A DNA stretch of 64,000 nucleotides from positions 5,090,618-5,154,617 of the forward strand of contig NC_052032.1 in the NCBI RefSeq assembly GCF_015832195.1, written 5' to 3'. Positions 1 through 11,865 of the stretch are shown piece after piece. The notes beneath the pieces are model-generated. The model did no database searches and was not told where the DNA came from. It saw nothing but the letters and a program-made list of their open reading frames with translations. Origin of the DNA: Motacilla alba alba. Its lineage: Eukaryota > Chordata > Aves > Passeriformes > Motacillidae. Position numbers and translations under genes: made by a program. Each line of letters starts with the position of its first letter. Positions within the stretch are counted from its first letter, which is position 1.

Positions 1-1476
1 CTCAGTGTCAACAGTGCTAATGTCACAGGAATCATGAACACCTTAACAGGGTCATTTGGGTTGGAAAACCCTTTAAATCATCAAATCTAACTGTTAAGCC
101 AGGGCTGCCAAGCCCACCACTAAACCATTAGATGTCCCCAAGTGCCACATCTGATGTTTTTTGAACACTTCCACGGCTGGTGACTCCACCACTTCACTGG
201 GCAACTCATTCCAATGCTTTACAAACCTTTCGGTAAAGAAGCTTTTCCTAGTCTTCATTCTAACACCCCCTACCCCCAGCACAACCTGAGGGGCTTTTCC
301 TCTCATCCTATTGCTTGTCACCTGGGAGCAGAACCTGACTACAACCTCCTGTCAGGGAGTTGCAGAGGGTGAGAAGCTCTGCCCTGAGCCTCCTTTTCCT
401 CTAGGCTGAGCTCCTTTAGCTGCTCAACACAGGACCTTTTTCAGGTCTGGGCACATCTATCTTTGCAGCTTTGCTCACATAGACCTCAGCATCTTCTCCT
501 AAGTAATTCAGCTGAGGCTGCTGCCAGCTGGCCCCAGTTTGTGTTGCTGTTGCCTGCTAATCTGAGCTGTGAATGATTCTGGATAGACCTCGGGGGCAGA
601 AGGCAGGGGGTTCTGCTTGTCTGTCCATTGCAAATTCCTCCTGGAGTTGAGGAAGAAAGGTCCTCTGGGCATCAGTCTCTCTCCTCCTGTCTTGATCAAG
701 TCATCTGGCTCCTTGGTGACATTATACAAGAGGCAAATCTCACCTCCACTACTCAGTGGCAGCTATAACCAATTTCTGAGCTCTTCACAAACCAGGTCTG
801 GTTCCAACCTATTAAAATAATTTATTGCTGTAAGATGATCTGCTGGGGAAAAAAAGTACTGTTGAGAACCTTGAGCAGTTCACTGAAATCTAGGTGTAAT
901 GTTTTTCATGCTGGGAGGCACCTGCGCTTCCCTAAACTCTCCAAAGATCAAAAGCTGCTGCTTGCTAGCTTGGAGAGAGACAGATACAAGACTTTTGCTT
1001 CCTCTGGAAGTTTTGTTGCTTGCCCTCTGGGGATACAAAATTTTGCAATCCCAGCTCAATCTGTTGTTCTAATTCCTTTCCAGCTATGTGGTCAGTACTC
1101 AGAATTAAATCCCAGGAAGAGGACTAGGGGAGCTCAGTGGGAAATTTCCTTGTAGTGAGGTCAGCTCCCTCCAGAACATCTGAGCTGGTCCCTGGTGGGA
1201 CAGGAGAACTCATCAGATGCACCATGGAGCTGACACATTTTGGCAATTCCTGGAAATCCCGTTGAGCATGCACTTGCTCCTCACATGATGTGAGAAGAGC
1301 TGTGAGTTCTCCATGCTGGTTATGGGAATATACAGTGAGAGGGTGGGATTAGATATGCAAGTTGGGATTTCCTGTAGCCTGTTGCCTTTGAGCATGGATT
1401 GGTTTGACCTCCCTCTACACCCATCCAGCCCTTGGGTCGCCCAGCACCTCACGTAATCCTTGTGCTTCCCTTTCAG
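1..1476 (+). other. COL27A1: 3' part of the intron upstream of the large TSPN exon
   Basis: No coding exon is visible here. The stretch contains a CR1 fragment at 52-462 and otherwise unremarkable unique sequence. It ends in a pyrimidine-rich tract and an AG at 1475-1476, the acceptor for the large exon. The exon begins in phase 1, so the upstream exon must supply the first base of an Asp codon (GAT) or another xAT codon. Confidence 0.85.
52..462 (-). mobile_element. CR1 LINE 3' fragment (5'-truncated)
   Basis: Read on the minus strand, this is the 3' end of a CR1 retrotransposon. The minus frame at 94-321 keeps the recognisable end of the CR1 ORF2 protein, with a SFFTERFVKHWNELPSEVVE-type core. 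It is followed by the characteristic CR1 tail (..GATGATTTAAAGG..TTTTCCAACC..AAATGA) near 52-90. The 5' side fades out around 460, the usual CR1 5' truncation. CR1 is the dominant LINE of birds and other sauropsids, so this is the main evidence for the host lineage. The copy is old and non-autonomous. Confidence 0.9.
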
Positions 1477-2900
1477 ATGTGGATGTTCTTCAAAGACTGG
1501 GCCTGTCAGGGAAAAGGCCATCGAGTGGATGGTCCTCCTCACGTACAGTTCCTCAAGGAGTCATTCCTTTCAAATCAGGGGTCATCTTCACTCAGCGAGC
1601 CCGTGTGGAAGCCCCACTCAGCGCCCTCCTCCCCGCAGGCTCCAGCTCTGACCTGCTCCTGGTGCTGAGCCTCTGCTCCCACCGCATCAACAACGCTTTT
1701 CTCTTTGCTGTCAGGAGCAAAAAGAACAAACTGCAGCTGGGGGTCCAGTTTGTGCCTGGGAAGATCATCGTCTACGTGGGCCACAAGCGCTCTGTATATT
1801 TTGATTACAATGTCCACGATGGCCGGTGGCACAATATGGCCATCAACATTCGTGGCCAGACAGTCACTTTATTTACTTCTTGTGGGAAGCGCAGAGTACA
1901 TGCGGATTTGCATTTTAAAAAGGACGAGGCGTTGGATCCACACGGATCTTTCCTCTTTGGGAAGATAAGCCAGCACTCAGTGCAGTTTGAAGGAGCCATC
2001 TGCCAGTTTGATATTTATCCTTCCGCCAAGGCAGCTCATCATTACTGTAAATACCTGAAAAAACAGTGCAGGCAAGCAGATACCTACCGGCCAAACTTGC
2101 CCCCTCTCATCCCCCTCCTGCCCAGGAATCCCAGTGCCTCCCCCAGTACCCCACAGCGTACGGAGCCCTCGCTGCAGGGTCTGAAAAACCTGACCACTGC
2201 TGCCCCAAACTTGGAGTTTGGCAGGGTCACTGCACCCTTCAAGACGAGGGGTTCAGGTACAACAACCCCCACATTGCTGTCAACCCCACCGTCACGGCCG
2301 AGACTGACTACCAAAGCCACCAAGGTCACAGTGGCCCCGCCTGTTCCGTCAAGTACCAAATCACAGGTACCCACCCAGTCCCCTTGGGGCGTGGGGACAA
2401 CCCTCAGGGTGTCTCAGCCCACTCCCAGCACACACAGGGGGAAAACTCCCCTTCCCACTGCTAAAAGGGCCCCACCAACGAGCCAGAGCCTGGTCACGGC
2501 CAGCAGGAAGGAGTCTGAGCAAGAGACCAAAAAGAAGACCAACCAAAAACCAACCACTGGGCCCCCTGAAGCGCTCAGTACTGTAAAGCCACTGAGGAAG
2601 GTGACTGATAACACAACGAGCAGTGTCCACCTTGTTACCCTGAAGCAAACCCCGCAGAACCCCAGCCGTGGGCCCATCCCAAAGAAGCCGTCCCCCACCA
2701 GGAGAGTGGATCCCAGCATCATCCCTCTGGTGTACACCAAGCCACCCCTGGGCTCTGCCCGGCCCAGCTCCAGAGCCAGGGCCTTCAACCTCACAACCCC
2801 GGCTGCCACAGATGGCTATCAAATCTTTGACCCCTTGGGACCCACTCCATTTCCATTTTTTCTGGGATTTCCAGGAGTGAAAGGAGAGAGAGGACCTCAG
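1477..2900 (+). CDS. COL27A1: COL27A1 large exon: TSPN domain, variable region and start of the triple helix
   Basis: This 1,424-bp exon opens in phase 1 after an AG at 1475-1476 and ends in phase 0 before a GTACGT donor at 2901. The reading frame continues upstream to an ATG at 1404, but that part is intron. The exon encodes about 474 residues in three parts. A TSPN/LamG-like domain runs from about 1557 to 2090 ([40 protein letters not shown], and Cys residues in LSLCS, TSCGK, AICQF, HYCKYL and KQCRQ). A Pro/Thr/Ser/Lys-rich variable region runs from about 2090 to 2864 with N-glycosylation sequons such as NLTT and NTTS. The last 36 bp (2865-2900) encode [12 protein letters not shown], the first four Gly-X-Y triplets. 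Type XXVII procollagen keeps a TSPN module in its N-propeptide. From memory, the variable region is about 100 residues shorter than in human. Confidence 0.96.
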
Positions 2901-5900
2901 GTACGTTCAGGCTCTTCACAGTGGCTATTCCCAGCCACAGCTCAGCACAAGGGCTGGCAGACCACAAGCTCCAAGGGTTTCTGTGAAGCTCATCCAAGGA
3001 GCCGAGCACTGCTGCATTCCTGATCATCACAATTTTAGCATAAATCTTGGTTTGAACCTGGGTGATCAGTGATGGTGGATGCCGTGAAACATTTGTGGTT
3101 AAAGTTGCTGCTTAAGGTCAGATTTTTAAAAAGAAACGGGGAAAAAAAGAGAAATCCCACCTTCTTTTCCTTTAAATTGCTGGCTAAAATTTTAATGACC
3201 AGGTTGGCACTGTCTTCCACACCCTTGGTTTATCTCTGGTCATCTTCCATAGAAAACCCAGATGCCTTACAAACATGCCTCAAGTTAACTATTTCTTGGC
3301 ACTTGTTATTAATTTGTTTTGTATCTGATATTCACAAATCCAGAAAAGTGCCCTGTTCCAGCAAATGCAAGTACAGAGATGGCTTCAGGATTTATTTTTT
3401 TAAACAAAGTCTCATTTGTTTTTGTGGTATAAGTTTTTCTTGGGTGTTTTGTTCTGGTTTTTATTTCTCATAGCCTGCACTTAACACATGCAAAAATTTC
3501 CTTTATAAATTTAACTACTGCATTCCACAGAAAAAATAACCCCTTTCAGGTTGTATATATTGGCCATTGTAAAAGCATACACACGTTTTGTAATGCTAAA
3601 AGCACTCAGGCCCCACTAATTATCTGCTGGCTGTTCTTCTTTTTTTTTTCCAAATTCAAGAATGCAAACATGATCTTTAAACTGGCCAACTTTTAGGGGG
3701 ATTTGGTGTTCCAGCCCAAACTGTCAATAGGAGAGAGGGGTTGTACATGTAAAATAAGTTTCTCCCAGACAGAGCCTTTGGTTGCCAAGATCCAGCCTAG
3801 AGGGAATTTTTATAGCTGACTTCTTAAAATAGTGAAAGAAGAGTTTACAATGGAAATATTGAGGCTGGTGTAAGGAATGACCAGTACTTGTCTCTGCAGA
3901 GCTGCTCCTTGGTGCAAGTAGCACCTAAAGTGGAATGGTTGGGTGCCCCCAAGTCCTCAATGGGAGATTAGTAGTTTGTGTTTACTCCTGTCCCATCTCA
4001 AAGCTGGGTGCTGATTTCTCTCCCTGTTCTTTGGGTATGGAGTCACCCAGGGTGGTGTTTTGTTTGCAGGTTCCTGGCCCTGGGAGAGCTGAAGGTGATC
4101 CTGGGCAGGGGTTGAGCGTGGGCTACAGGCACCCATCCCTGATGGAGTCTTGATGCTTGGAGAAGTTTTGCTAAATCCCTGAGTAGACAGAACAAGCTCC
4201 AGCAATTTGATATTTGGGCAGGCTTCTGTATTTTGTGGAGAGTCATTTCAGGCATATTTCCAAGAGAAAAAATCCAGCAGTTGTGCATTTCCCTTAAAAC
4301 ATACTTAGCTTTAAGGGGTGAATCTGGATGCCTGCTCCAAGCCCACCAAAATCCTGACCTCTGCCACCTTCTTGCTCTTCAAGTGTCATGAGAGTGACCA
4401 AGCTTTAAGCCCCTGCAATGTAAAGAGCTTATTATTGAACTGGAGTGGAAAATCTCTCTCAGGCTTGTGAATCATAGCAAAGAAATGGATTCAGGCTGTG
4501 GAGGGCTGAGGGAAGAGATGGCAGGATTTTTCCATCCTGTCTGAGAACAACTGGAGTCCTGAATCGAGGGAAAGGAGAACTTTCTGAGGCTCTGTCTGGC
4601 CTTATTCTCTTTGACTGCTGGAAACAAAAGCAGGGCTTGGGGAGGGAAAGGTTATGGCTTGGCTGGAGCTGGCTGCCACACGGTGCTCAACAGCTCCTGT
4701 GACTCACTCGGAGATCTCTGCACCACGCTTCCTTGGATGTCTCTGACGTGGGAAGGGAAAGAGGAAAAAAGATCGGAATGGGGATGACATGTTGAGAAAT
4801 TAATGCAGCACGTCCATGGCCAGATGAGCATGTTTGAGAGCAAAGTGCTGATAAATGTTCTGTGCCTGAGTAATTACCTGGCGCCGTCCTCGTGCTGCCG
4901 GGCCGGCGTTCCTGATGAGGTCAGTGATATCCCAGCCTGGCCGGGGCAGGTCGTGGGCTGGGAATGTCATCTGCTGTCTGGCACACCGAGGGAAGGATAA
5001 GGTGATTCATTAGTTTTCCCAGTTGCTGCCTGATACAAGGTCTCTTCAAGAAGATTGTCACCCTGAGGAGGGAGCTGTGGGTGGGGGGAACTGTTTTCTG
5101 CCTGTTCAGCAAGGATTGGGGCCACCTTGGCTGTGATTTCTGGGCAGACTGGCAGCCACAGAACCCTTCCACCTAGAGAGAAAGGACTGTTGTTCATCCT
5201 GATCATCCCAATGGCAGCCGTGGTGTGAGGCAGCGATGACTCAGGCTGTGTGGTGTCTGCACTTGAGGCTTTGTGAATTCTACTAAAATAACCAATGAAA
5301 TATTCTTAGCTGTGCAGAAAGGCCCCATCCAACAACAGAGAAAGGGTTTGATGGTTAGAGGAATCTGAGCAAAGGACTGAAAGGATTTACTTAGGAATAA
5401 AATTCAGCACCCTCCATGTATTAATCTGTCCCGAAGGACCACTAGGATGCTGTGCAAAAGGAAACGGAGACGCTGCATCCCACATGCAACTCAGGCAGAG
5501 CGTTAATTCTTCAGGAGCATTGGCTTTGCTGAGCAGCTAGAGGAGGGAGGGCAATATGTTCTTAAAAAAGAAAAACTTCTTGGGAACCATTAATAACCAC
5601 AAGCATTTGGGATCTCAGCTCTATGGTTTTTTTGGAGGGGAGAAATAACAAAAGGAACACCCAGATATCGTGCGAAGTTAGTAACGCAGCACTGACTCAG
5701 CAGCTGGCAAAAGTCCCTCTGGATCATCCCCACTGCCCAAAGCATCGCAGCCAGCCTTGCTCCAGAGCTCCAGGCCCTGCAGAATGACCCCAGCACGTGG
5801 CTGGAAGTAGCCTAAAAGCCCCCTCAAAAGAAAAAAGCAAACTGAAAAATAGTATCTGTTGTGAGCATGTCAAACTCTCGAACTAAGGCCGCGATGTGGT

Positions 5901-8900
5901 GGGTATTTGAATCCTCCAGTGGATGCAGTGTCATTTGCTTGTCTAAACCAGCAGCAGGTTTGGCAGGGAGATTTTGGGGGGCTACTGTAGCCTCTCCCCT
6001 GCCCACCAGCACCATCTGCCAGGTAAAGCTGTGCTAAACCCCTTCCCTGGCATGGCTGGGGTCTAAGTCAGACCTTTCTCCTCCTATAAAGCTGCAATTC
6101 TGTCCCTACAGCCAAGCCTCTTGACAAGCCTAAGGGTTATTTTTAGAGCAAGAAAGCCACCCCTTCTGCTGGATGTGCAGGCTGGGATCACTGAGAGGCT
6201 GTGGAAGCGCTCAGGAACAGAAGAGGAACAGGGAGTGCTTTTCAAGGACACCCCAATATCCCAATCTCAGGACAGGGGGGCTCACACCCTCAGTTCCATC
6301 TGCACGGCCAGGAGCCCCGGGCTGGAGGCAGTGGTGGTGCCTGGCAGGCAGCTCCCTCTCCCTCCCTCGCTGTCTCCCTGTCTGCAAGGCACATGTGTTT
6401 CCAAGGTCCCCAGTCTAGACTGCTCCAGCTGCCATCCTCTGCACGAGCAGTTTGTCTTGGAGCACGGCTCCTTCCCTAAAGAAGCAATCCCAGCCAATTC
6501 AATCAGTGGGCAGGGGAGAGAGGTGACTGGAAACACAGATAAAATATATGAAGTGCCTATTTCCAGTCCTCTTCACACCAGAAAAGGCTATTTGAGCTGC
6601 CAGCCCATGATAAATTCAGGAACACACAACGTGTTTGAATATCTATTAATGAATGAGTCATATTAATAATAAAAAAAAGAGAGACTGCATGCTTTGTATA
6701 ATGCATGGGGAAAGTTTTAACCTTGCTCACACAATTGGATCACTTTTTTTTGGTGATTTAACCGGAAATATCCCTGAAGGGAAATCTTGCAGGCAAATGA
6801 CCCAGCATCAGAGAAGTCTGCTTGTGTAAAATAAAGTTAATTTTGAAGAGAGATAGTTGATAGTGTGTTTGAGATAAATGTGCTGCAAAGGATCTAGGAT
6901 TGTACAAGTATATACAAGTATTTTTATAAATTTTTAAAAATAGAAAGTGAGTAGTAGAGTAGGAGGTCCCTCTATTCCTTCCCAGCTTTTCAGGCTGCCT
7001 TCCAAGGTCTGGGATCGCTCCAGTGCCCTGCAGAGCCTGTTCCTGAAATGTCTCCACAGAAAAGTGGCTTTCATCAAGCTGGAACACTCATATTTTGTTG
7101 TGCATTGTGCTGCTACTCTGTGAGGAACCCAGTTGTGGACAAGGACCTTTGTGTGATAGGTGTTGCACAGACCCAGAGCAAACATCTGTGCCTGGTGAGG
7201 AAATCGTGTTACAAGGCTGGCTCTGCACCAGCAGCTCAGCTCCTGCCAGAATTATGAGGGCTTTTTGTTTTCAGACTGGTTGAAACCCAGACATGTCCAA
7301 ATTTTAAGATGATAAGCCTGCCTTGGAGAAGAAAGTAACCAAAGTGTTGGGAGTTTTTTTCCCCCTAAAATTCTAGCTTTGATTTAGGCAGTTTTTGAAG
7401 CGTGCAGTGCCTGGCAATGACGGGGAGGTGAGGAGAGGTTGCCAGGCGGTTGAAAATGAGGGGTTTTCTCCTCTTCTAGTCTCCTAAGCAGGGAATTTTG
7501 AATTCCAGTGCTGTCCCTGTAGCTGTCCAGTCCTTCCTTGCTGGTGCTTCCCAGATGTACAAGGCTAAAGGGTAGGTTTGTGCCAGTAGCCATCTTTCCT
7601 TGGCTACTTCCAGTAGGAATATTTCTCTTCTTCTTGGAAGAAAACAGTTCAGGTCCTTTATCTGCAAGGGGAATGTCACTCCCTGCTCAGAACATGGTGC
7701 CAATGTGGGGAGAAGCTTTTGGTGTGTTTTCTGGACTCCTTTTTAAATTGACTTTTACTACAGGCATTAACACCTGAGAAAGAGGAATGTTCTCTCTTCT
7801 CTCCTCAGTCCTAGCAGTGTTTTGCACTTCTGAAACAGAGTTTTCTGGGACACAGGAGAACTGTGCCACTAGTGGCTTGACAGAAATACATTGGGAATGC
7901 CCTAAAGTAAATATGTCCATCTGTCAGTGTTCATTGGAATATGAGCTTAATAGTTTCCTGGGAAATCTCAGCTCTTTGCTGCCAGGCTGAGTACTCACCC
8001 CTGGGGAAACAATTACAGGAATCCTTTGCTATCTGACCAAGTTGATTTAGCAGTCATTTCCCAATTTCCAGCACCAATTCTTGTACTCAGTGTGCTTTAA
8101 AAATTCAACAGCAGGTTTGGCCTTGCTGAGTTTGGAGCTCAGAAGGCCCCTTGCTCCCTGCAGCACTGCTGTGGGCAGAGGAAGCAGTGAAGGGGGGTCA
8201 CAGTGTGGGAGAGGCAAAGGTATAAATTAGCAGCAAGAGGAAATGGCAAGATTTCCCTTATCCTCAGGGTCCGATGTATTTTCCTTTCAGACAAGTATGT
8301 TTAATTTTCCATTTGCAATTTGAAGCTCAGAGAGCTAAGATTTAAAAAAGGTCCCTTTTGCACCAGCAAGTTTCCCAGCAGCAGCTTAGAATAAATCCTG
8401 TAATCATTTGGTGGGGTCGGTCGTCATTGCTAATGCTACCGTGGGAAACTGAGAAGGGTTAAACTTTATTGTGGCTGCCCTGAGCTGCTTCAGGAGCTGT
8501 TCAGGCTGGTTAACAGCTCAGCTGTTTGGCTTGAGAAGAGAGGAGTATCTGCTGCTGCTGAGTTTCTCCTTGATCTCTGATCTTGCTTTGTGTGATAACA
8601 GGGTGGGTGTTCTCTGCCATCAGTTTGCAGAAGGAGCAGGCAAGGAGCCAGAGAGACAAGAGCTGCAGTGCCAGGAGCAGGAGCTCACCACAGGAAGCTT
8701 CATCCCTGTGACGGGAGGGCAGGGGCAGAGCACTGATATCCTCATCCCACTGCCAGCAGAAGGAAATCCTCCTGCCTTGGAACACTCCCCTCTGCTCCTG
8801 ATGAATTCCCCAGGGGTGCCCTGAAGGGACAGTGGAGAGGTCCCACAGGCTCTGTGTGATCTGAGCTGGGGGTGAGGGTGGGTGCTGTGTGTGCAGGCTC

Positions 8901-11811
8901 TGGGCACCTTGCTGATAGACATCTCCTGCTCCCCCTGTGGAGCCCTGCACCTGAAGGGGACTGCATCCATCATTTGTAAGAAACTGGGCCCTGGTCCAGC
9001 CCATCCTCCTCTGGCTGCCTCTCTGGATGCACACTTTCCTTGAGTGAATTTCAGCATTGCTCTCCCCAGTTGTGACGTGTGGGGCTCTTGTCCCAGAGCT
9101 TGAGCCTCTTCTCTGAGAGCAGGGGCTGGGTGATGGAGAGGCAGAGGGGAAAGCAGTCACTGGGAAGGCACAGCCCATGTCCCATCCAACCCAGCCACCA
9201 AGGAAGTGAGGAATGTGACAAGTACAAAGTGGCCTCACAGGGCGTCACTTCTCACCCCTGCCTGTGCCCATCCACTGCCCCAGTCCTCTTCCACCTTCAC
9301 TGGCTTCAGTTTAAAGGTGGTCACATCCTTACCTGCTGCAGTTACAGTAGTGGCTGGCGCCTCTGAGCCACTCATCCCACCTTCACCTTATCCCTCTTAC
9401 TCCTCAAGAAAGGATAAAATCAGTCTGGAGGGATGACAGATCAAAGCACCATGGCAGGGACTCCTGAATTATACTGCTCTGTGCTTTTCCAGCTAGAAGC
9501 CTTTCTCTCAACTCTGTATTCCCACTCCAGTGCTGGTATTAACTCTCTCCTTATTTTTGCATTAGCTTCAGTCTGTTCTGAGCAGCTCACATTTTTGGAG
9601 AAGGTTTTTGCTCAAGCAGCCAAGTACAACTGCAGCTGCTGTTAGCAGGAAGGTGGGAAAGGTCACCTCAATTCTGGTACATGGGGAATGCTGTGCTCAG
9701 ACAGTTGCATCTCCTCTTTTTCCTCCTCTAAGGGTGTAAATGGGGATGGCTTTTGGTGGACAGGAGATTAAGGACTTGGATTAATCTCTGATAAACTCTC
9801 ATTAAAACTGTTGCTGCCTCAGTTGCACTGGATTCGTGGTTTGATAGTTATCATCCCAACTAAAAGGGCAGGGGGATATTTTTAATAAAAGCTGGGATTC
9901 TGGAGCACAATTATACATGAAGCTTAAAAAACCCCTACAATGACGTGTCCATTTGCACAGCTGTATAATTGCATTATGCACGGGGCCCTGAGCTGGCACA
10001 ATGGCAGGTTAAAACTCTGGGATATTGCTAAAATGAGGGTCAGCTGTATCAATGAGGGTTGTTAATACAAGGAGCAGTAATACTGTGTCAGCCAGCAGCA
10101 AGCAGCTGGCAGAGGGGTCAGCTGAAGTGTCCCTCACTGTGAGACTGGACATCCCCAGGGCTGGGCAGCAGCACTGGCTCAGATGGTGACAGAAGTCCAT
10201 CCCTGTGTGTCACAGTGAGGGACATCAGCTGTTCTGTGCTGTCTAGGCTCCTTTAAAACAAACCTTTTCTTGTTATCTTCACTACAGGAATAAAAAGTTA
10301 CTATTTATTTGTTGTGCTGATAAATTAGTAGCACAGAGGACACTGGGCTTTGCTTATGGCTTCCTTGAATTATTTTTTCTACTGTTCCAAGTTTGGCTCT
10401 TAAAATAGATAGATAAGGCTTTAGATAATAGACTTTATACAACCTAATGTGTTTATTTGCATGTGGGAGGGTTGGTAATATCAGGGGAGTATTTATCCAT
10501 TGGTTACCTGTATGGTTCAGGCAAGTTTTCTCTTTCCAAAATCTTTTCCTGGGCATGAGATTTAGGGTAGGCATCTCTTGGGTCAATTTTTTTCCTACTG
10601 AATCATGCCCTCGATGACTCCTGGGAGCTGCACTAGAGATCTGGAGCTGTTTTGCTCCTGCTCATGGGCAGCCCCAGCCTGAGCAGCAGGGCCAGCCTGG
10701 CAGGGAGGAGATCCCACAGGGATGGCCCAGTGGGATGGGAGCAAGGCCAGAATGTGGCCATGGGGCTCATCCTGCACCTGCTCCATGCCCCGCACCTCCA
10801 TCCCTGTGGAATGCTGCTCCTGGGACCTGCCATGCAGGCAGAGAGCTCAGGCTGCCTTCCAAACACCCTTCACTGGCTGCTCTGGATGTCTCCCCTCTGA
10901 ATGCAATGGAAACTTGTCTTTTGAAACAGGCTACCAGAATATAAATCCTCTGGGAGACACTTTAATTAACAGTTATTCTTGTCAGACATGTTTGGCTTGG
11001 TGGAAAAGAAGTTTTGAGGAGTTACTGGGAGTTGCTGGTGGCTCTCCAGAAATCTGAATTCTCCAGCCCCTTGAAAAAAAAAAATAGATGAACAAATTCA
11101 AAGGAGTTCAAACCTCATTGGTTCAGTATTTTTTCCTAGCCTGTTTCAGATCAGTGCACAGCTGGGCTCCTGATATCTCCACTTTCTTCCTCCCCTCTTA
11201 CAAGAGCCCCCACTACTCTGACGTGTATGACCCAACCTTTCCTTTGCTACAGAACTGTATTTAAGAGTCCCAACATTGACACCAATTTTATTACATTTTA
11301 TAACCTGCTGCTCTGAAATATGAAGTGCTGGGCTTACACATAATCACAGATTATGTTGTAACTCATGTAGGAACCTACAACACCAAGAGCTGCACGTGTC
11401 CAGCTGATAGAGATCAGAACACACAACGTGCTTCCCTTGCCAAGGGGCTAACACAGAGCAGGAAAATGCAAAGCTGGGACACAGTTGTGTTACCCCTGTG
11501 ACACAGCACAGGTCCAGGAGAGGGGAAGCACGAGACAGCTGTGATCCTGGGAATGCAGGCTGCAGCAGAAAGATGGGGATGCTCTGTCTCTCCTTTATGG
11601 AAATACGTGCTCCTGCAGATGTTTTTGTGCGTGGCCTTTTATCCCTTTATAGCAATAGCATAAGCTGAAGGGAAGTTTTGGCTGTGATGCTGGAATTGGC
11701 CCTTCTCCCCAGGTCTTCTCCAAATGACTGTGCTACGGGTCTCTGTGAAGCTCTGTCAGGAGCACCATTCTGTTACAGAACCATCACTAATAACTATTTT
11801 TGTTTTTCTAG
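2901..11811 (+). other. COL27A1: intron after the TSPN exon (8.9 kb)
   Basis: This is a phase-0 intron with donor GTACGT at 2901 and a T-rich acceptor ending TTTTTCTAG at 11811. I see no conserved exon, RNA gene or clear transposon in it. A short collagen-like peptide after a GCAG at 4069 lacks a usable donor and was rejected as an exon. A long minus-strand frame at 8510-9238 shows no domain. Confidence 0.75.
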
Positions 11812-11865
11812 GGCCCACCAGGTCTGCCAGGCTTACCAGGACCCCCTGGCAAGAGAGGTTCTCGA
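11812..11865 (+). CDS. COL27A1: COL27A1 collagen exon, 54 bp
   Basis: This is the first small helix exon (exon 4 if the TSPN exon is exon 3). It encodes GPPGLPGLPGPPGKRGSR, six perfect Gly-X-Y triplets, and is flanked by TTTTTCTAG and GTAAGT. It follows directly from the four triplets that end the large exon. Pro in the Y position in several triplets suggests hydroxyproline-stabilised helix near the N-terminal end of the triple helix. Confidence 0.94.

Noticed and set aside
1404..1476. ATG at 1404 as the start of the long frame running through the large exon
   Set aside because: The 24 codons before 1477 are intron. A pyrimidine tract and AG end at 1476, homology begins at DVDVLQRLG, and the gene's signal peptide exons must lie upstream.
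2901..3023. Continuation of the large-exon frame past 2900
   Set aside because: CAG|GTACGT at 2900/2901 is a good donor, Gly-X-Y stops exactly there, and the following residues are not collagen-like.
4070..4117. Collagen-like peptide (PGPGRAEGDPGQG) after a TTTGCAG
   Set aside because: Gly spacing is imperfect, there is no GT donor at a triplet border, it falls inside the long first intron where mammals have no exon as far as I recall, and the size is not 45 or 54 bp.
8510..9238. 242-codon minus-strand frame
   Set aside because: There is no domain, low-complexity logic, splice context or promoter. It lies in a GC-moderate intron where frames of this length occur by chance.
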